Below, piece after piece: positions 18,711 through 27,805 of a DNA stretch of 64,000 bases (the first letter of the stretch is position 1; every line of letters starts with the position of its first letter). The DNA is from Natronosalvus caseinilyticus (lineage in GTDB: Archaea; Halobacteriota; Halobacteria; Halobacteriales; Natrialbaceae). The notes under the pieces were generated by a model, which saw only the letters and a program-made list of their open reading frames with translations, had not been told where the DNA came from and ran no database searches. The position numbers were made by a program, and so were the translations under genes. The stretch covers positions 3,906,001 to 3,970,000 of the forward strand of contig NZ_CP071596.1 in assembly GCF_017357105.1 (NCBI RefSeq). Reading direction: 5' to 3'.

Positions 18711-19448
18711 TCAGTCGCGAGCGACGCTCGGGTGCATCGTCGGCTCGGCCTCGAGCGGCTCGGAGAACGCCTCGAGCATCCGTTCTCTCGCCCGTTCGTC
18801 CCGCTCGCGTCGCTCCGCCTCGTCGATCTCCTCGCAGGCCGGCGGCACGTCCCGGTCGCGGCCCGTGAAGTAGCCCTCGGGGGCGATCCAGTCGTGGTAG
18901 AACGGAACGCCAGAGTCGTGGATCACCGCGAGACCGACCTTCGCGCCGTGGCCGGCGGCGACGATCGCCTGGTGGGGCTCGCCCGCAAGCCGTCCAGCCG
19001 CGTAGACGGCGTCGACGGCCGTCCGACCTGCCTCGTCGACGCTGACCACGTGCTTGCTGCCGCGCTGTTCGCGACCGACGTCGAGGGGCGTGAGGTACTC
19101 GCTGTCGGGCCAGGAGGCGGCGATCACCCGATGCGCCTCGAGCGGTTCGCCACCCTCGGTCTCGAGGACGAATCCCGCTTCGGGTGTCTGGGAATCGCGT
19201 TGTTCGACGCTCGTGACGTACCCGAGTTCGAACTCGGCGCCGGCGTTCCCGGCGTGTTCGCGAACGAGCGCGAGGTACCGGCGGGCGTCGACGCCGTCAG
19301 GGAACCCGGGGTAGTTCTCGAGGCTGGCGTTGCGTGCCAGGATCGATTCGCCCCCGTCCACGACGAGGGTGTCCAGTCCGTTGCGGGCGGTGTAGATGGC
19401 CGCCGAGAGGCCGGCGACACCACCGCCGACGATGCAGACGTCTTGCAT
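18711..19448 (-). CDS. Thioredoxin-reductase-like FAD protein without the redox CxxC
   Basis: A 245-residue flavoprotein. The N-terminal CIVGGGVAGLSAAIYTARNG is a Rossmann FAD motif and the C-terminal AVDAVYAAGRLAGEPHQAIVAAGHGAK is the second FAD contact, both as in thioredoxin reductase. However, the NADPH domain is reduced and no CxxC pair is present: the cysteines are isolated (Cys5 and one near residue 208). It is therefore probably not a disulfide reductase; an oxidoreductase of unknown substrate. The tail is rich in charged residues. Confidence 0.8.
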   Translation of the reverse strand: MQDVCIVGGGVAGLSAAIYTARNGLDTLVVDGGESILARNASLENYPGFPDGVDARRYLALVREHAGNAGAEFELGYVTSVEQRDSQTPEAGFVLETEGGEPLEAHRVIAASWPDSEYLTPLDVGREQRGSKHVVSVDEAGRTAVDAVYAAGRLAGEPHQAIVAAGHGAKVGLAVIHDSGVPFYHDWIAPEGYFTGRDRDVPPACEEIDEAERRERDERARERMLEAFSEPLEAEPTMHPSVARD

Positions 19449-19589
19449 ACTCGAGTGTGGACGAGAGCGGTATAGAAACGCTCCGACTCGGGACGAGCGC
19501 GCTCTGAACGATGCGAATTGACGGTGGTTCGGCGGAGGTGGAGCAGCCGCTGCGGCGACAACGACACAACAACTCGCCGCATGCCCGAC

Positions 19590-19597
19590 GCTTTATA
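19590..19597 (+). promoter_or_regulatory. TATA-like box of the D-lactate dehydrogenase-like gene
   Basis: GCTTTATA just before position 19598 ends 23 bases before the ATG at 19621, giving a predicted start of transcription at the start codon (leaderless). Confidence 0.55.
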
Positions 19598-19620
19598 CGA
19601 TCGACGGCCAACAGAGGGGT

Positions 19621-22600
19621 ATGGCAACCGAGCGCGGCGCCGACCCCGCCGCCGACTCTCGAGCGACCTACGACTACCGGAGCGACGACGTCGACCGCCC
19701 CGCGCTCGTCGAGGATATATCACGCGTCGTCGAGGGCGAGGTTCGTGCCGACTCGTACTCCCGTTCCCTCTACGCGACCGACGCGAGCATCTACGAGATG
19801 ACGCCAATCGCCGTCGTCTTCCCGACCTCGACGGCCGACGTCGCCGCCGTGATGGACTACTGCGCTCGCCGCGAGATTCCCGTCCTCCCCCGCGGCGGCG
19901 GCACCAGCCTTGCCGGCCAGAGCGTCAACGAGGCCGTCGTCCTCGACTTCACGACCGACATGGACGCCCTCCTCGAGGTCGACTTCGAGGGTCGGCGCGC
20001 GACGGCCCAGCCCGGGATCACACTCGGGCGACTCAACGAGGCCATCGCCCCGCACGACCTGAAGTTCGCACCTGACCCTGCCTGGGGCGACAAGAGCGCC
20101 CTCGGGGGCGCCATCGGCAACAACTCGACGGGGGCCCACTCTCTGCAGTACGGCAAGACCGACGCCTACGTCGAGGAGGTGGAAGTCGTTCTCGCCGACG
20201 GCACAGTCACCCGCTTCGGCGAGGTCGCCCTCGCGGACCTCCCCGACCTCGCCGACGGCGACGACCTCGAGTCGCAAATTTACACCGAAGTGGCGCGAAT
20301 TCTCGAGGACGAGGGTGAGCTGATCGCGGATCGGTACCCCGACCTCAAGCGCAACGTCTCGGGGTACAACCTGGACTGGCTGCTCGAGGACGCCCGCGGA
20401 TCGGTTCGGGAAGCTGGCGAACCCGACGCCGACGGCGGCACGATCAACCTCGCGAAACTCCTCTGTGGCAGCGAGGGCACCCTTGCTATCGTCACCGAGG
20501 CCACTGTCGCCCTCGAGCCGATTCCCGAGACCAAGAGCATGGCCCTGCTGGCCTACGACAGCGTGCTCGAGGCGGTCGCCGATGTCGAATCCATCGTCGC
20601 ACACGACCCCGCGGCGGTCGAACTGGTCGACGACGTGTTGATCGACCTCGCCCGCGGGACCGCGGAGTTCGTCGAGGTGACCGAGATGCTTCCGGAGGGG
20701 ACCGGAGCCGTCCTCCTCGTCGAGTTCTACGCCGAGGACGATGCCGACGGAAAACGGAAGGTGGCGAACCTGCTCGCCGACCGATGTCCGACCGTCGCGA
20801 CGGCCGTCGACGCCGACCCCGCCGACGAACGCCCCGTCCTCGAGGCCGACGTCCGCGCGTTCGACGCCCTCGAGGCCTACGACGAGACCACCAGGGCAAA
20901 GGTCTGGAACCTCCGCAAGTCCGGCCTCCCGATCTTGCTCTCGCGGACGACCGACGAGAAACACGTCGCGTTCATCGAGGACACCGCCATCCCGCCCGAA
21001 CACCTCGCCGCGTTCGTCGCCGACTTCCAGGAAGTGCTGGAAGCCCACGACACCTACGCGAGTTTCTACGCCCACGCGGGCCCCGGCGTTCTCCACATTC
21101 GGCCGCTCGTGAACACCAAGACGGAATCGGGGCTCGAGAATATGGAATCGATCGCCGACGCCGCGACGGACCTGGTCGTCGAGTACGAGGGGTCGGTCTC
21201 GGGCGAGCACGGCGACGGGCGCGCCCGCACGCAGTGGAACCACAAACTGTACGGCGACGAGCTCTGGGAGACCTTCGAGCGGCTGAAGACGGCGTTCGAC
21301 TCCGACTGGCTCCTGAACCCCGGCCAGGTCGTCTACCGCGAGGACGACCCCACGGCGATGACCGAGCACCACCGCTTCGGCCCCGACTACGCCTTCGACG
21401 CCGACTTCGACCCCGCACTCGAGTGGGACGTCGACAACGGCTTCCAGGGCATGGTCGAACTCTGTCACGGCTGTGGCGGCTGTCGGGGCGACCAGTCGAC
21501 GACCGGCGGGGTGATGTGTCCGACCTACCGAGCCAGTCGCGAGGAGATTACCAGCACGCGCGGGCGGGCGAACACCTTGCGTCAGGCAATGAGCGGCGAC
21601 CTCGAGCCCGGCGAGGCCTTCACCGACGAGTTCCTCGACGAGGTGCTGGACCTCTGTATCGGCTGCAAGGGCTGTGCGATCGATTGTCCCAGCGAGGTCG
21701 ACATGGCGAAGCTCAAAGCCGAGGTGACCCACGAACATCACCAGCGACACGGCGCGAGCCTGCGCGACCGCCTGTTCGCGAACGTGCACGACCTCTCGCG
21801 GTGGGGCTCCCGGCTGGCTCCGCTGTCGAACCTCGGACCGAAGATACCGGGTGCACGGCGGGTGATGGAGGCCGTCGCCGGCATCAGCGCCGACAAACCC
21901 CTGCCCCGATTCCACCGCCGGACGTTCACCAACTGGTTCCAGGACCGTGGCGGCACCCTGCGGCCACTCTCGGGAGCGACGCGGAAGGCGGTCGTCTACC
22001 CGGACACGTTCACGAACTACAACAATCCCCGGGCGGGGAAAGCTGCCGTGCGCGTCCTCGAGGCCGCCGGTGTCCACGTCGCGGTGCCGGACGACGTGGG
22101 CGATACGGGCCGCCCTGCGTTCTCGAAGGGATTTCTCGAGCAGGCGAGAGCGACCGCCCGGGAGAACGTGGAGACGCTCGAGCCAGCGATCGAGGACGGC
22201 TGGGAGGTGGTTGTCCTCGAGCCCTCCGACGCCGTCATGTTCCAGTCGGATTACCTCGACCTCCTCGGCGAGGACGCCCGTCCCCTCTCGCAGGCGACCT
22301 ACGGGGTCTGTGAGTACCTCGACGCGTTCGGCCTCGACGAAGAGCTCTCGTTCGCACCGAGGAACGAGACGCTCACCTACCACGGCCACTGCCACCAGAA
22401 GGCGACCCGGAAGGACCACCACGCCGTCGGAGTCCTCCGGCGGGCGGGCTACCGCGTCGATCCGCTCGACTCGGGCTGTTGTGGGATGGCCGGCAGTTTC
22501 GGCTACGAGGCCGAACACGCCTCGATGAGTGCGGCCATCGGGCAGATTCTGTACGACCAGGTCGAGGAGAGCCCGGGTGAGCGGGTCGTCGCCCCCGGTG

Positions 22601-22704
22601 CCTCCTGTCGCACCCAACTGGCGGGCCGTGGACGGAACCACGCCCGACCACAGACGCCCATCGAGTGCCTCGAAGAGGCCCTGGGGACACAATCGAAGTA
22701 TTAA
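19621..22704 (+). CDS. FAD-linked D-lactate dehydrogenase-like protein fused to Fe-S and CCG domains
   Basis: A 1027-residue three-part protein. Residues about 30-560 are a PCMH-type FAD domain and its C-terminal oxidase cap (PRGGGTSLAGQS and GAIGNNSTGAHS contact FAD). Residues about 610-700 hold two 4Fe-4S sites (CHGCGGC...C and CIGCKGCAIDCP). The last 300 residues are a CCG heterodisulfide-reductase-like domain (GHCHQKA, SGCCGMAGSFGYE, APGASC). Homologues oxidise D-lactate or glycolate and pass electrons to the membrane quinone pool. Substrate unproven. No membrane segment is visible. Confidence 0.88.
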   Translation: MATERGADPAADSRATYDYRSDDVDRPALVEDISRVVEGEVRADSYSRSLYATDASIYEMTPIAVVFPTSTADVAAVMDYCARREIPVLPRGGGTSLAGQSVNEAVVLDFTTDMDALLEVDFEGRRATAQPGITLGRLNEAIAPHDLKFAPDPAWGDKSALGGAIGNNSTGAHSLQYGKTDAYVEEVEVVLADGTVTRFGEVALADLPDLADGDDLESQIYTEVARILEDEGELIADRYPDLKRNVSGYNLDWLLEDARGSVREAGEPDADGGTINLAKLLCGSEGTLAIVTEATVALEPIPETKSMALLAYDSVLEAVADVESIVAHDPAAVELVDDVLIDLARGTAEFVEVTEMLPEGTGAVLLVEFYAEDDADGKRKVANLLADRCPTVATAVDADPADERPVLEADVRAFDALEAYDETTRAKVWNLRKSGLPILLSRTTDEKHVAFIEDTAIPPEHLAAFVADFQEVLEAHDTYASFYAHAGPGVLHIRPLVNTKTESGLENMESIADAATDLVVEYEGSVSGEHGDGRARTQWNHKLYGDELWETFERLKTAFDSDWLLNPGQVVYREDDPTAMTEHHRFGPDYAFDADFDPALEWDVDNGFQGMVELCHGCGGCRGDQSTTGGVMCPTYRASREEITSTRGRANTLRQAMSGDLEPGEAFTDEFLDEVLDLCIGCKGCAIDCPSEVDMAKLKAEVTHEHHQRHGASLRDRLFANVHDLSRWGSRLAPLSNLGPKIPGARRVMEAVAGISADKPLPRFHRRTFTNWFQDRGGTLRPLSGATRKAVVYPDTFTNYNNPRAGKAAVRVLEAAGVHVAVPDDVGDTGRPAFSKGFLEQARATARENVETLEPAIEDGWEVVVLEPSDAVMFQSDYLDLLGEDARPLSQATYGVCEYLDAFGLDEELSFAPRNETLTYHGHCHQKATRKDHHAVGVLRRAGYRVDPLDSGCCGMAGSFGYEAEHASMSAAIGQILYDQVEESPGERVVAPGASCRTQLAGRGRNHARPQTPIECLEEALGTQSKY

Positions 22705-22734
22705 AGGCCGAATCGTGGGGAGATACGTGTACGA

Positions 22735-22995
22735 ATGATCGAGGTACCTCTCCAGACGATCGACAACCTGCTGCGCCCCTTCCACATGGGCCACGCCCTC
22801 ATCGGGTTGCTCGTGCTCGCGATTCTCGGGACGCTCCCGCTGAAGTCGATGAAGATCATGGGCATCAACCTCGCCGCGCTGGGTGCGCTGTTCCTGCTGG
22901 TACCGACGAGCCTGACCGACAACATGGTCGTCTTCCGCCTGATCGGGATCGTGCTGGTGCTGGTCGGCCCGATTCTCTACGCCGGCGGCAGGTAG
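22735..22995 (+). CDS. Small membrane protein of unknown function
   Basis: An 86-residue protein with two or three hydrophobic helices (about residues 18-38, 42-58 and 64-84) and almost no soluble part. A TATA-like ATTAAAGG lies about 30 bases before the ATG, so it probably has its own promoter despite following the D-lactate dehydrogenase-like gene by only 30 bases. I do not recognise the family. Confidence 0.65.
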   Translation: MIEVPLQTIDNLLRPFHMGHALIGLLVLAILGTLPLKSMKIMGINLAALGALFLLVPTSLTDNMVVFRLIGIVLVLVGPILYAGGR

Positions 22996-23061
22996 ACTCG
23001 AGTCCCCGGTAGATTCTGTCTCGCTTCTGTTCTCGAGATTGCCGACGACTCGAGCCGCCGC

Positions 23062-23100
23062 TACCGGTTCGATACCGGTATACTATCGGTTTTATAGTAT
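23062..23100. terminator. Two adjacent hairpins between convergent genes
   Basis: TACCGGT (23062-23068) pairs with ACCGGTA (23074-23080) across a 5-base loop, and ATACTAT (23080-23086) pairs with ATAGTAT (23094-23100) across a 7-base loop containing four T. They lie between the ends of the small membrane protein and the lipoprotein gene and could end transcription in both directions. Confidence 0.45.
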
Positions 23101-23125
23101 TATCGGGAGAAGGTGGTCGAAGGTG

Positions 23126-23848
23126 CTACTCGAAGGTCGCAACTAGTTCCCCTTCCTCGATCGGACTTGGTCCGTCGGCCTCGTACGCCTCGACGTCGTG
23201 AGTACCGACGCGAACCCTGGCTGCGCCCGTTTCGTCGATCGCGTAGGCGACCCCGTCGTCCCCGATGTCCGCCTGCCACTCGTTGCCGTCCTCGTCGGCA
23301 CCGTAGGTAGCGCCCGCGAGACGACGGCAAAACATCACCGTAATCTCGTCGTCCCACCCGAGGAGGTGCTGTTCTCGCACGCTGTTGGCGACGTCGAAAA
23401 CGTATTCTCCACTCGATTCGCACAGGACGCTGTGGGTGATGTAGGCTTCTTCGAAGTCCGCGACGTACTCGAAGATGGCGTCGTCGTCGAACCAATTCGG
23501 CGGGTCGGGGTACGGAATCGTGGCCGCGGTTTCGTACTCGCGCGTCTCGTCGCCGCGCTCGAGTTCGACGGTCTCCGATTCCCTCGTACACTCCGGCCGT
23601 TCCACCTGGCCGTCGAAGGCGGCGACGACGGACTTCGCGTCGAGCGTTCGTGGGCCCCCGTCGGGATCGGTAGTGGAGTTCGAGTCGCTGTCGTTTCCGT
23701 TCTCATCATTGGTCCCGTTCTCGTCCGATCCATCGCTATCGGTTCCGTCTCCTGGGTCACCAGTGGAATCGGATCCAAGCGACTGGTCGAGGCAACCGGC
23801 GGCCGCGACTGTCGTGCCGACAGCAGCGACCAGCGTTCGTCGGTGCAT
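23126..23848 (-). CDS. Tat-exported lipoprotein of unknown function, paralogue of 49366-50064
   Basis: A 240-residue protein. The start MHRRTLVAAVGTTVAAAGC gives a twin-arginine signal and a lipobox cysteine at residue 19. A low-complexity Asp/Ser/Gly/Asn linker (20-60) follows, then a compact domain with RPECTRESETVELERGD, IPYPDPPNWFDDDAI and LVATFE at the end. The domain aligns over its whole length with the lipoprotein at 49366-50064; neither has a known motif. Shared features include paired cysteines (RPEC and LLC/VLC) that could form a disulfide. An identical GCTAAAA element sits 41 bases upstream in both. Confidence 0.75.
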   Translation of the reverse strand: MHRRTLVAAVGTTVAAAGCLDQSLGSDSTGDPGDGTDSDGSDENGTNDENGNDSDSNSTTDPDGGPRTLDAKSVVAAFDGQVERPECTRESETVELERGDETREYETAATIPYPDPPNWFDDDAIFEYVADFEEAYITHSVLCESSGEYVFDVANSVREQHLLGWDDEITVMFCRRLAGATYGADEDGNEWQADIGDDGVAYAIDETGAARVRVGTHDVEAYEADGPSPIEEGELVATFE

Positions 23849-23888
23849 GAGCGAAAAATTTGTTAGAAAGCCCATATAATTGTGCCAA

Positions 23889-23906
23889 GCTAAAACCTGC
23901 GTTTCA
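23889..23906 (-). promoter_or_regulatory. Upstream element shared with the lipoprotein paralogue
   Basis: On the plus strand GCTAAAAcCtgCGTTTcA starts exactly 41 bases from the lipoprotein start. The paralogue has GCTAAAAtCgtCGTTTtA at the same distance. In the sense direction TTTTAGC could be the TATA element, predicting a leader of about 15-20 bases. Confidence 0.5.
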
Positions 23907-23973
23907 CCCACCGACGCCGCGTGTGACGCACCTCCGACGACGTCGCTGTCTCTCTCCACGTAGCGCCACCTGC

Positions 23974-24270
23974 TCAATCGACGTACAGCGAGTACGCGAT
24001 CACCAGAAAGCCCCCGAGCACGAGCAGACTCTCGATCAAAACGCCCACGGCCAACGCCACCTCGAGCACCTCGAAGAGCACGCCGGCGAGGACGAACCCA
24101 AGCGTCACGACGCCGAACCCGACCGCGAGCAGACCGAGTTCCCGCCGTCTGGTTCGCCGGTAGGCCTTGAGCGTCAGGAACGTGATCGTCCCGCCGACGA
24201 CCAGGATCAACGTCTTGACGATCGCCAGCGCGATCATCACGGTCACGTCGCTGGGTGCGTTTGGACTCAT
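23974..24270 (-). CDS. Small membrane protein, DUF7521-like
   Basis: A 98-residue protein with three hydrophobic helices (about 10-33, 45-66 and 72-95) and a basic loop RRTRRRE. It resembles the haloarchaeal DUF7521 group, which is regularly paired with a small HTH regulator, as here: its start overlaps the stop of that regulator by four bases. Function unknown. Confidence 0.72.
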   Translation of the reverse strand: MSPNAPSDVTVMIALAIVKTLILVVGGTITFLTLKAYRRTRRRELGLLAVGFGVVTLGFVLAGVLFEVLEVALAVGVLIESLLVLGGFLVIAYSLYVD

Positions 24271-24644
24271 AATTCCTCGCGGACTTCCGACCAGAGGTCG
24301 GCCAGACGTTCGTCGGCCGTCCGCGGCGGGCGCTCGATTCTGGCGCTCAGGGTGTTGTCGTCCTCGAGTGCGAGCGTGATTTCGGAGAAGGCGACCCCGT
24401 ACTTGCTCGCGTGGTGGCCGTCGCGTCGAATCTCGGTCGACTCTTCGAGCAGGGTCGCCTCGGTCAGCGACTCGAGTTTTCGGTACAGCGTCGACTGTGG
24501 GATGTCACAGCGGGCGTTGAGTTCTGCGGCTGTCATGGGTTCGTCGAGGTGGCGGATGATTTCACGGCTATCGGGATCGTCCAGGGCGGCACAGACGTCC
24601 TCGGCCGAGGGGGCAGCGTCCGAGGTGAGCGGATCCCGAACCAT
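24267..24644 (-). CDS. ArsR-like winged-helix transcription regulator
   Basis: A 125-residue regulator. The helix-turn-helix is around MTAAELNARCDIPQSTLYRK (residues 37-56), followed by the wing (STEIRRDGHHASKYGVAF). No metal-binding cysteine set of classical ArsR is seen. It precedes and overlaps the DUF7521-like membrane gene, so the pair is probably translated together; a membrane protein plus cytoplasmic regulator pair is common in haloarchaea. Confidence 0.8.
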   Translation of the reverse strand: MVRDPLTSDAAPSAEDVCAALDDPDSREIIRHLDEPMTAAELNARCDIPQSTLYRKLESLTEATLLEESTEIRRDGHHASKYGVAFSEITLALEDDNTLSARIERPPRTADERLADLWSEVREEL

Positions 24645-24740
24645 TCGCGTGGAAATTCGAAGAAGGAGCCTTTAATCCCATCGGTCGAGGAGGCGACACA
24701 ACCCGAATACGTTCGCGGCGATTCGCGTCGCGGATCACGC

Positions 24741-24829
24741 AGACCTCGAGCGCCAGTCCGCCGACCTCGAGCGTCTCGTCGTCTATTTAGACCTCGAGCG
24801 CCAGTCCGCCGACCTCGAGCGCCTCGTCG
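24741..24829 (-). repeat. 48-bp-period tandem duplication of the 3' end of the ADH synthase gene
   Basis: Copy A (24741-24781) lies just after the stop codon and copy B (24789-24829) is the end of the coding sequence. They match at 40 of 41 positions. The period of 48 is a multiple of three, so copy A continues in the same frame after the TAA and encodes DETLEVGGLALEV, against DEALEVGGLALEV in the gene. Confidence 0.9.
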
Positions 24830-25587
24830 ACGTCCCGGTCGTCGTGGACGACCGCGGCGACGGCACGGGCGATCCCCTCGGAGTCTTCGTGCTGGAAGAT
24901 CGACCGACCCATCGAGACACCCGCACCGCCGGCGTCCACGGCGCCGCGAACCATCTCGAGGGTCTGGCGGTCGGTGCCGCGGGAACCGCCGGCGATGACG
25001 ACCGGGAGCCGGGTAGCCTCGACAACGTGTTCGAAACTGTCGGCGTCGCCGCTGTAGCCGGTCTTCACGACGTCGGCACCGACCTCCTCGGCGAGACGGA
25101 CGGCGTGGCCGAGCGCCTCGGGGTCGTCGCCCGCGACGTCGGGGCCGCGCGCGTAGGCCATCGCGAGGACCGGGATACCGAAGCGATCGGCCGCACTGGT
25201 CAGTTTCGAGAGGTCCTCGAGCTGGCCGGGTTCGTGGGTCGAACCGACGTTGATGTGAAAGGAGACGGCGTCGGCGCCGGCCCGGATCGCGTCCTCGACG
25301 GTCCCCGTGAGGCGCTTGTCGTTTTCGTCCGGGCCGATTGTCGTCGAGGCGTTGAGGTGAACGATGTAGCCCGCGTCGTTCTTGCTCGAGTGGACGCGCG
25401 GGGCGATGCCGCGCTGGGTCAAGACGGCGTCGGCGCCGCCGCGCGTGACCGCATCGATGGTCGATTCGATGTCTTTCAGGCCCGTGACGGGGCCGAGGGT
25501 GATTCCGTGGTCCATCGGAACGATGACGTACCGCCCGTCTGTCCCGATGCGGTCGAGTCGTGCGTCGAGTCCGGCTGTCGAAGTCAT
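24787..25587 (-). CDS. 2-amino-3,7-dideoxy-D-threo-hept-6-ulosonate synthase (archaeal aromatic pathway)
   Basis: A 266-residue aldolase-fold enzyme of the archaeal route to 3-dehydroquinate that replaces DAHP synthase. The N-terminal VPMDHGITLGP, the Schiff-base lysine region VVKTGYSGD and the phosphate-binding IAGGSRG are family marks that it shares with class I archaeal fructose-bisphosphate aldolase, the main alternative call. The start MTSTAGLDARL is preferred to a Met six codons upstream. It lies 26 bases after trpA in the same direction, which supports an aromatic role. The last 14 codons are duplicated after the stop. Confidence 0.85.
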   Translation of the reverse strand: MTSTAGLDARLDRIGTDGRYVIVPMDHGITLGPVTGLKDIESTIDAVTRGGADAVLTQRGIAPRVHSSKNDAGYIVHLNASTTIGPDENDKRLTGTVEDAIRAGADAVSFHINVGSTHEPGQLEDLSKLTSAADRFGIPVLAMAYARGPDVAGDDPEALGHAVRLAEEVGADVVKTGYSGDADSFEHVVEATRLPVVIAGGSRGTDRQTLEMVRGAVDAGGAGVSMGRSIFQHEDSEGIARAVAAVVHDDRDVDEALEVGGLALEV

Positions 25588-25613
25588 ATTGCGAATGTGT
25601 AGCAAACTGGTGG

Positions 25614-26456
25614 TTATGGCTGTTCTGGTTGCGGTACGTTTTCCGGGTTCGCCCCGCGGGTGGCGCCCTCGGCGAGTTCGCGAGCCCTCACCTCGAGGCG
25701 GGCCGCGGTCTCGGCGGTCGATTTCCCGGTTTCGTGGCCCTCGGCAACGATGTCGACCAGGGCGCTCCCGACGATGATTCCGTCGGCCCCCGCGGCGACG
25801 ATGCGCTCGGCGTGCTCGCCCGTCTTGATGCCGAAGCCGACCGCCTTCGGGACGTCCCAGTTGGCCAGTCGCTCGAGGCTCGTCCCTGTCTGATCGGAGA
25901 CGTCCTCGCGCGCGCCGGTCGTCCCGAGTCTCGCCTGAACGTAGACGTACCCCGAGACGCGCTCGCGCATCCGCTCGAGGCGCTCGCCGTGGGTGGTCGG
26001 CGCGACGATGAAGATCAGATCGAGACCGAACTCGTCGCAGGCCTCACGCAGCGGGTCGGCCTCCTCGGCGGGCAGGTCAGGGACGACGAATCCCTCGAGG
26101 CCGACCTCGGCGGCGCGTTCGACGAACGATCTGGGCCCTCGTTCTTCGCCAAATTGGTAGATCAGATTGTAATAGGTCATACACACCAGCGGCGCCTCGA
26201 CCTCGAGATCCTCGACAAACTCGAAGAAGCGCTCGGGCGTCATCCCGCCCTCGAGCGCCCGGATCACGGCCTCCTGGATCGTCGGTCCCTCCGCGATCGG
26301 CTCCGAGAAGGGGAGGCCGAGTTCGATCACGTCCGCGCCACCCCGGTCCAGGGCCTCGACGTACTCGAGGGAGGCCTCGTAGGTCGGATCGCCCGCCGCG
26401 AGGTACGGGACGAACGCGGGGCCGTCGGCGAACGCCGCATCGATGCGGTCACTCAT
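25614..26456 (-). CDS. trpA: Tryptophan synthase alpha chain
   Basis: A 280-residue TIM barrel cleaving indole-3-glycerol phosphate to indole and glyceraldehyde 3-phosphate. The catalytic glutamate is in [11 protein letters not shown], and the second catalytic residue is the Asp in the [10 protein letters not shown] region; the phosphate loop is [10 protein letters not shown] with SALVD. The start MSDRIDAAF overlaps the trpB stop by four bases, giving coupled translation. The C-terminus ([17 protein letters not shown]) is a short disordered tail. Confidence 0.95.
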   Translation of the reverse strand: MSDRIDAAFADGPAFVPYLAAGDPTYEASLEYVEALDRGGADVIELGLPFSEPIAEGPTIQEAVIRALEGGMTPERFFEFVEDLEVEAPLVCMTYYNLIYQFGEERGPRSFVERAAEVGLEGFVVPDLPAEEADPLREACDEFGLDLIFIVAPTTHGERLERMRERVSGYVYVQARLGTTGAREDVSDQTGTSLERLANWDVPKAVGFGIKTGEHAERIVAAGADGIIVGSALVDIVAEGHETGKSTAETAARLEVRARELAEGATRGANPENVPQPEQP

Positions 26457-27805
26457 CGCAGTCCCCCCTCGCTCGCGAAGACCGACAGGTCGGGCGCGGC
26501 CTCGAGCCCTCGTTTTTCCGTCTCCTCGATCACCGTTTCCAGGTCCTTGTCGCCGCGGCCGGAGACGGTGACGACGACCGAGTCTCCCAGCACTTCGTCC
26601 GCGTCGTCGCGCCCAGCCGCTTCGTGCAGGAACCCGAATGCGTGGGCCGTCTCGAGCGCCGGGATGATCCCCTCCTCGGTCGAGAGGCAGTGGAAGGCCT
26701 CGAGCGCGGCGGTGTCGTCGACGGTCACGGGCGTCACCCGCCCCGTTTTGACGAGGTGCGCGAGTTCGGGGCCGACGCCAGCGTAGTCGAGTCCGGCGGA
26801 GACGCTGTGTGACTCCATGATCTGGCCGTGGGAGTCCTGCAGGAGGTGCGTTCGTGCGCCGTGGAGGACGCCCTCTGTGCCCGTCGAGAGCGTCGCGGAG
26901 TTGGGGGCGACTCCTGCATCTTCGTCGACCTCGAGCGAGGAGCCGCCGGCTTCGACGGCGTACAGCGACACGGACTCGTCGGCGGTAAAGTGGTGAAACG
27001 CCCCCATCGTGTTCGACCCGCCGCCCGCACACGCAAGAACAGAGTCTGGGAGCGAGCCGATCTGCTCGAGACACTGCTCGCGCGCCTCTTCGGAGATCAC
27101 CGATTGGAAGTCCCGGACCATCGCCGGGAACGGGTGGGGGCCGACGACCGAGCCGATGACGTAGTGGGTATCCTCGACCGTCTGGGACCAGTCGCGCATC
27201 GTCTCCGAGATGGCTTCCTTGAGCGTTCCGCGACCCGCATCGACCGGGTTCACCTCGGCGCCGTTGATCCGCATTCGGAAGACGTTGGGTCGCTGGCGGT
27301 TCACGTCCGTTCGACCCATGTAGATCTCGCAGGGCATGTCCAGATGGGCGGCGGCCATCGCGGTCGCCGTACCGTGCTGGCCGGCGCCCGTCTCGGCGAT
27401 GATTCGCTCCTTACCCATGTACTTCGCGAGCAGGACCTGTCCGAGGGCGTTGTTCAGTTTGTGCGCGCCCCCGTGGACCAGGTCCTCGCGCTTGAGGTAC
27501 ACGTCACGGTCGTAGCGCTCGCTGAGTCGATCGGCCCGCTGGAGTGGCGTCGGGCGTCCGCCGAAGTCCCGAAGTCGTTGCCGGAACTCGTCCATGAAGC
27601 CGTCCTCGTTTTCGAGGACGTAGCGCCGGTAGGCGTCCTCGAGTTCCTCGAGGGCGGGCATCAGCGCCTCGGGGACGTACTGACCGCCGAAGCGGCCGAA
27701 GCTTCCGTCCTCGAGAGATCGATCGTCCCCCTCGTGTTCGGTTTCGGTCTCGTGCGCGGATGGAGTGCGTTCGGTGCCGTCGTCGCTCGTCTCTAATTCG
27801 GTCAT
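26453..27805 (-). CDS. trpB: Tryptophan synthase beta chain
   Basis: A 450-residue PLP enzyme joining indole and serine. The PLP lysine is in [12 protein letters not shown] (near residue 115), the phosphate cradle is [10 protein letters not shown], and the COMM-domain residues follow. Compared with bacterial TrpB (about 400 residues) the first 40 residues are an acidic, Thr/Glu-rich extension that looks disordered; translation might begin later but no better start is visible. Overlaps both trpC and trpA by four bases. Confidence 0.95.
   Translation of the reverse strand: MTELETSDDGTERTPSAHETETEHEGDDRSLEDGSFGRFGGQYVPEALMPALEELEDAYRRYVLENEDGFMDEFRQRLRDFGGRPTPLQRADRLSERYDRDVYLKREDLVHGGAHKLNNALGQVLLAKYMGKERIIAETGAGQHGTATAMAAAHLDMPCEIYMGRTDVNRQRPNVFRMRINGAEVNPVDAGRGTLKEAISETMRDWSQTVEDTHYVIGSVVGPHPFPAMVRDFQSVISEEAREQCLEQIGSLPDSVLACAGGGSNTMGAFHHFTADESVSLYAVEAGGSSLEVDEDAGVAPNSATLSTGTEGVLHGARTHLLQDSHGQIMESHSVSAGLDYAGVGPELAHLVKTGRVTPVTVDDTAALEAFHCLSTEEGIIPALETAHAFGFLHEAAGRDDADEVLGDSVVVTVSGRGDKDLETVIEETEKRGLEAAPDLSVFASEGGLR

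Noticed and set aside
17550-19475. Plus-strand open frame of about 641 codons opposite coaBC and the flavoprotein
   Set aside because: It is the shadow of two well-identified minus-strand genes and shows no domain.
19720-22794. Antisense open frame of about 1024 codons opposite the D-lactate dehydrogenase-like gene
   Set aside because: High-GC codon bias in the real gene keeps the complementary frame open. The plus-strand protein has complete FAD, Fe-S and CCG motifs; the antisense product has none.
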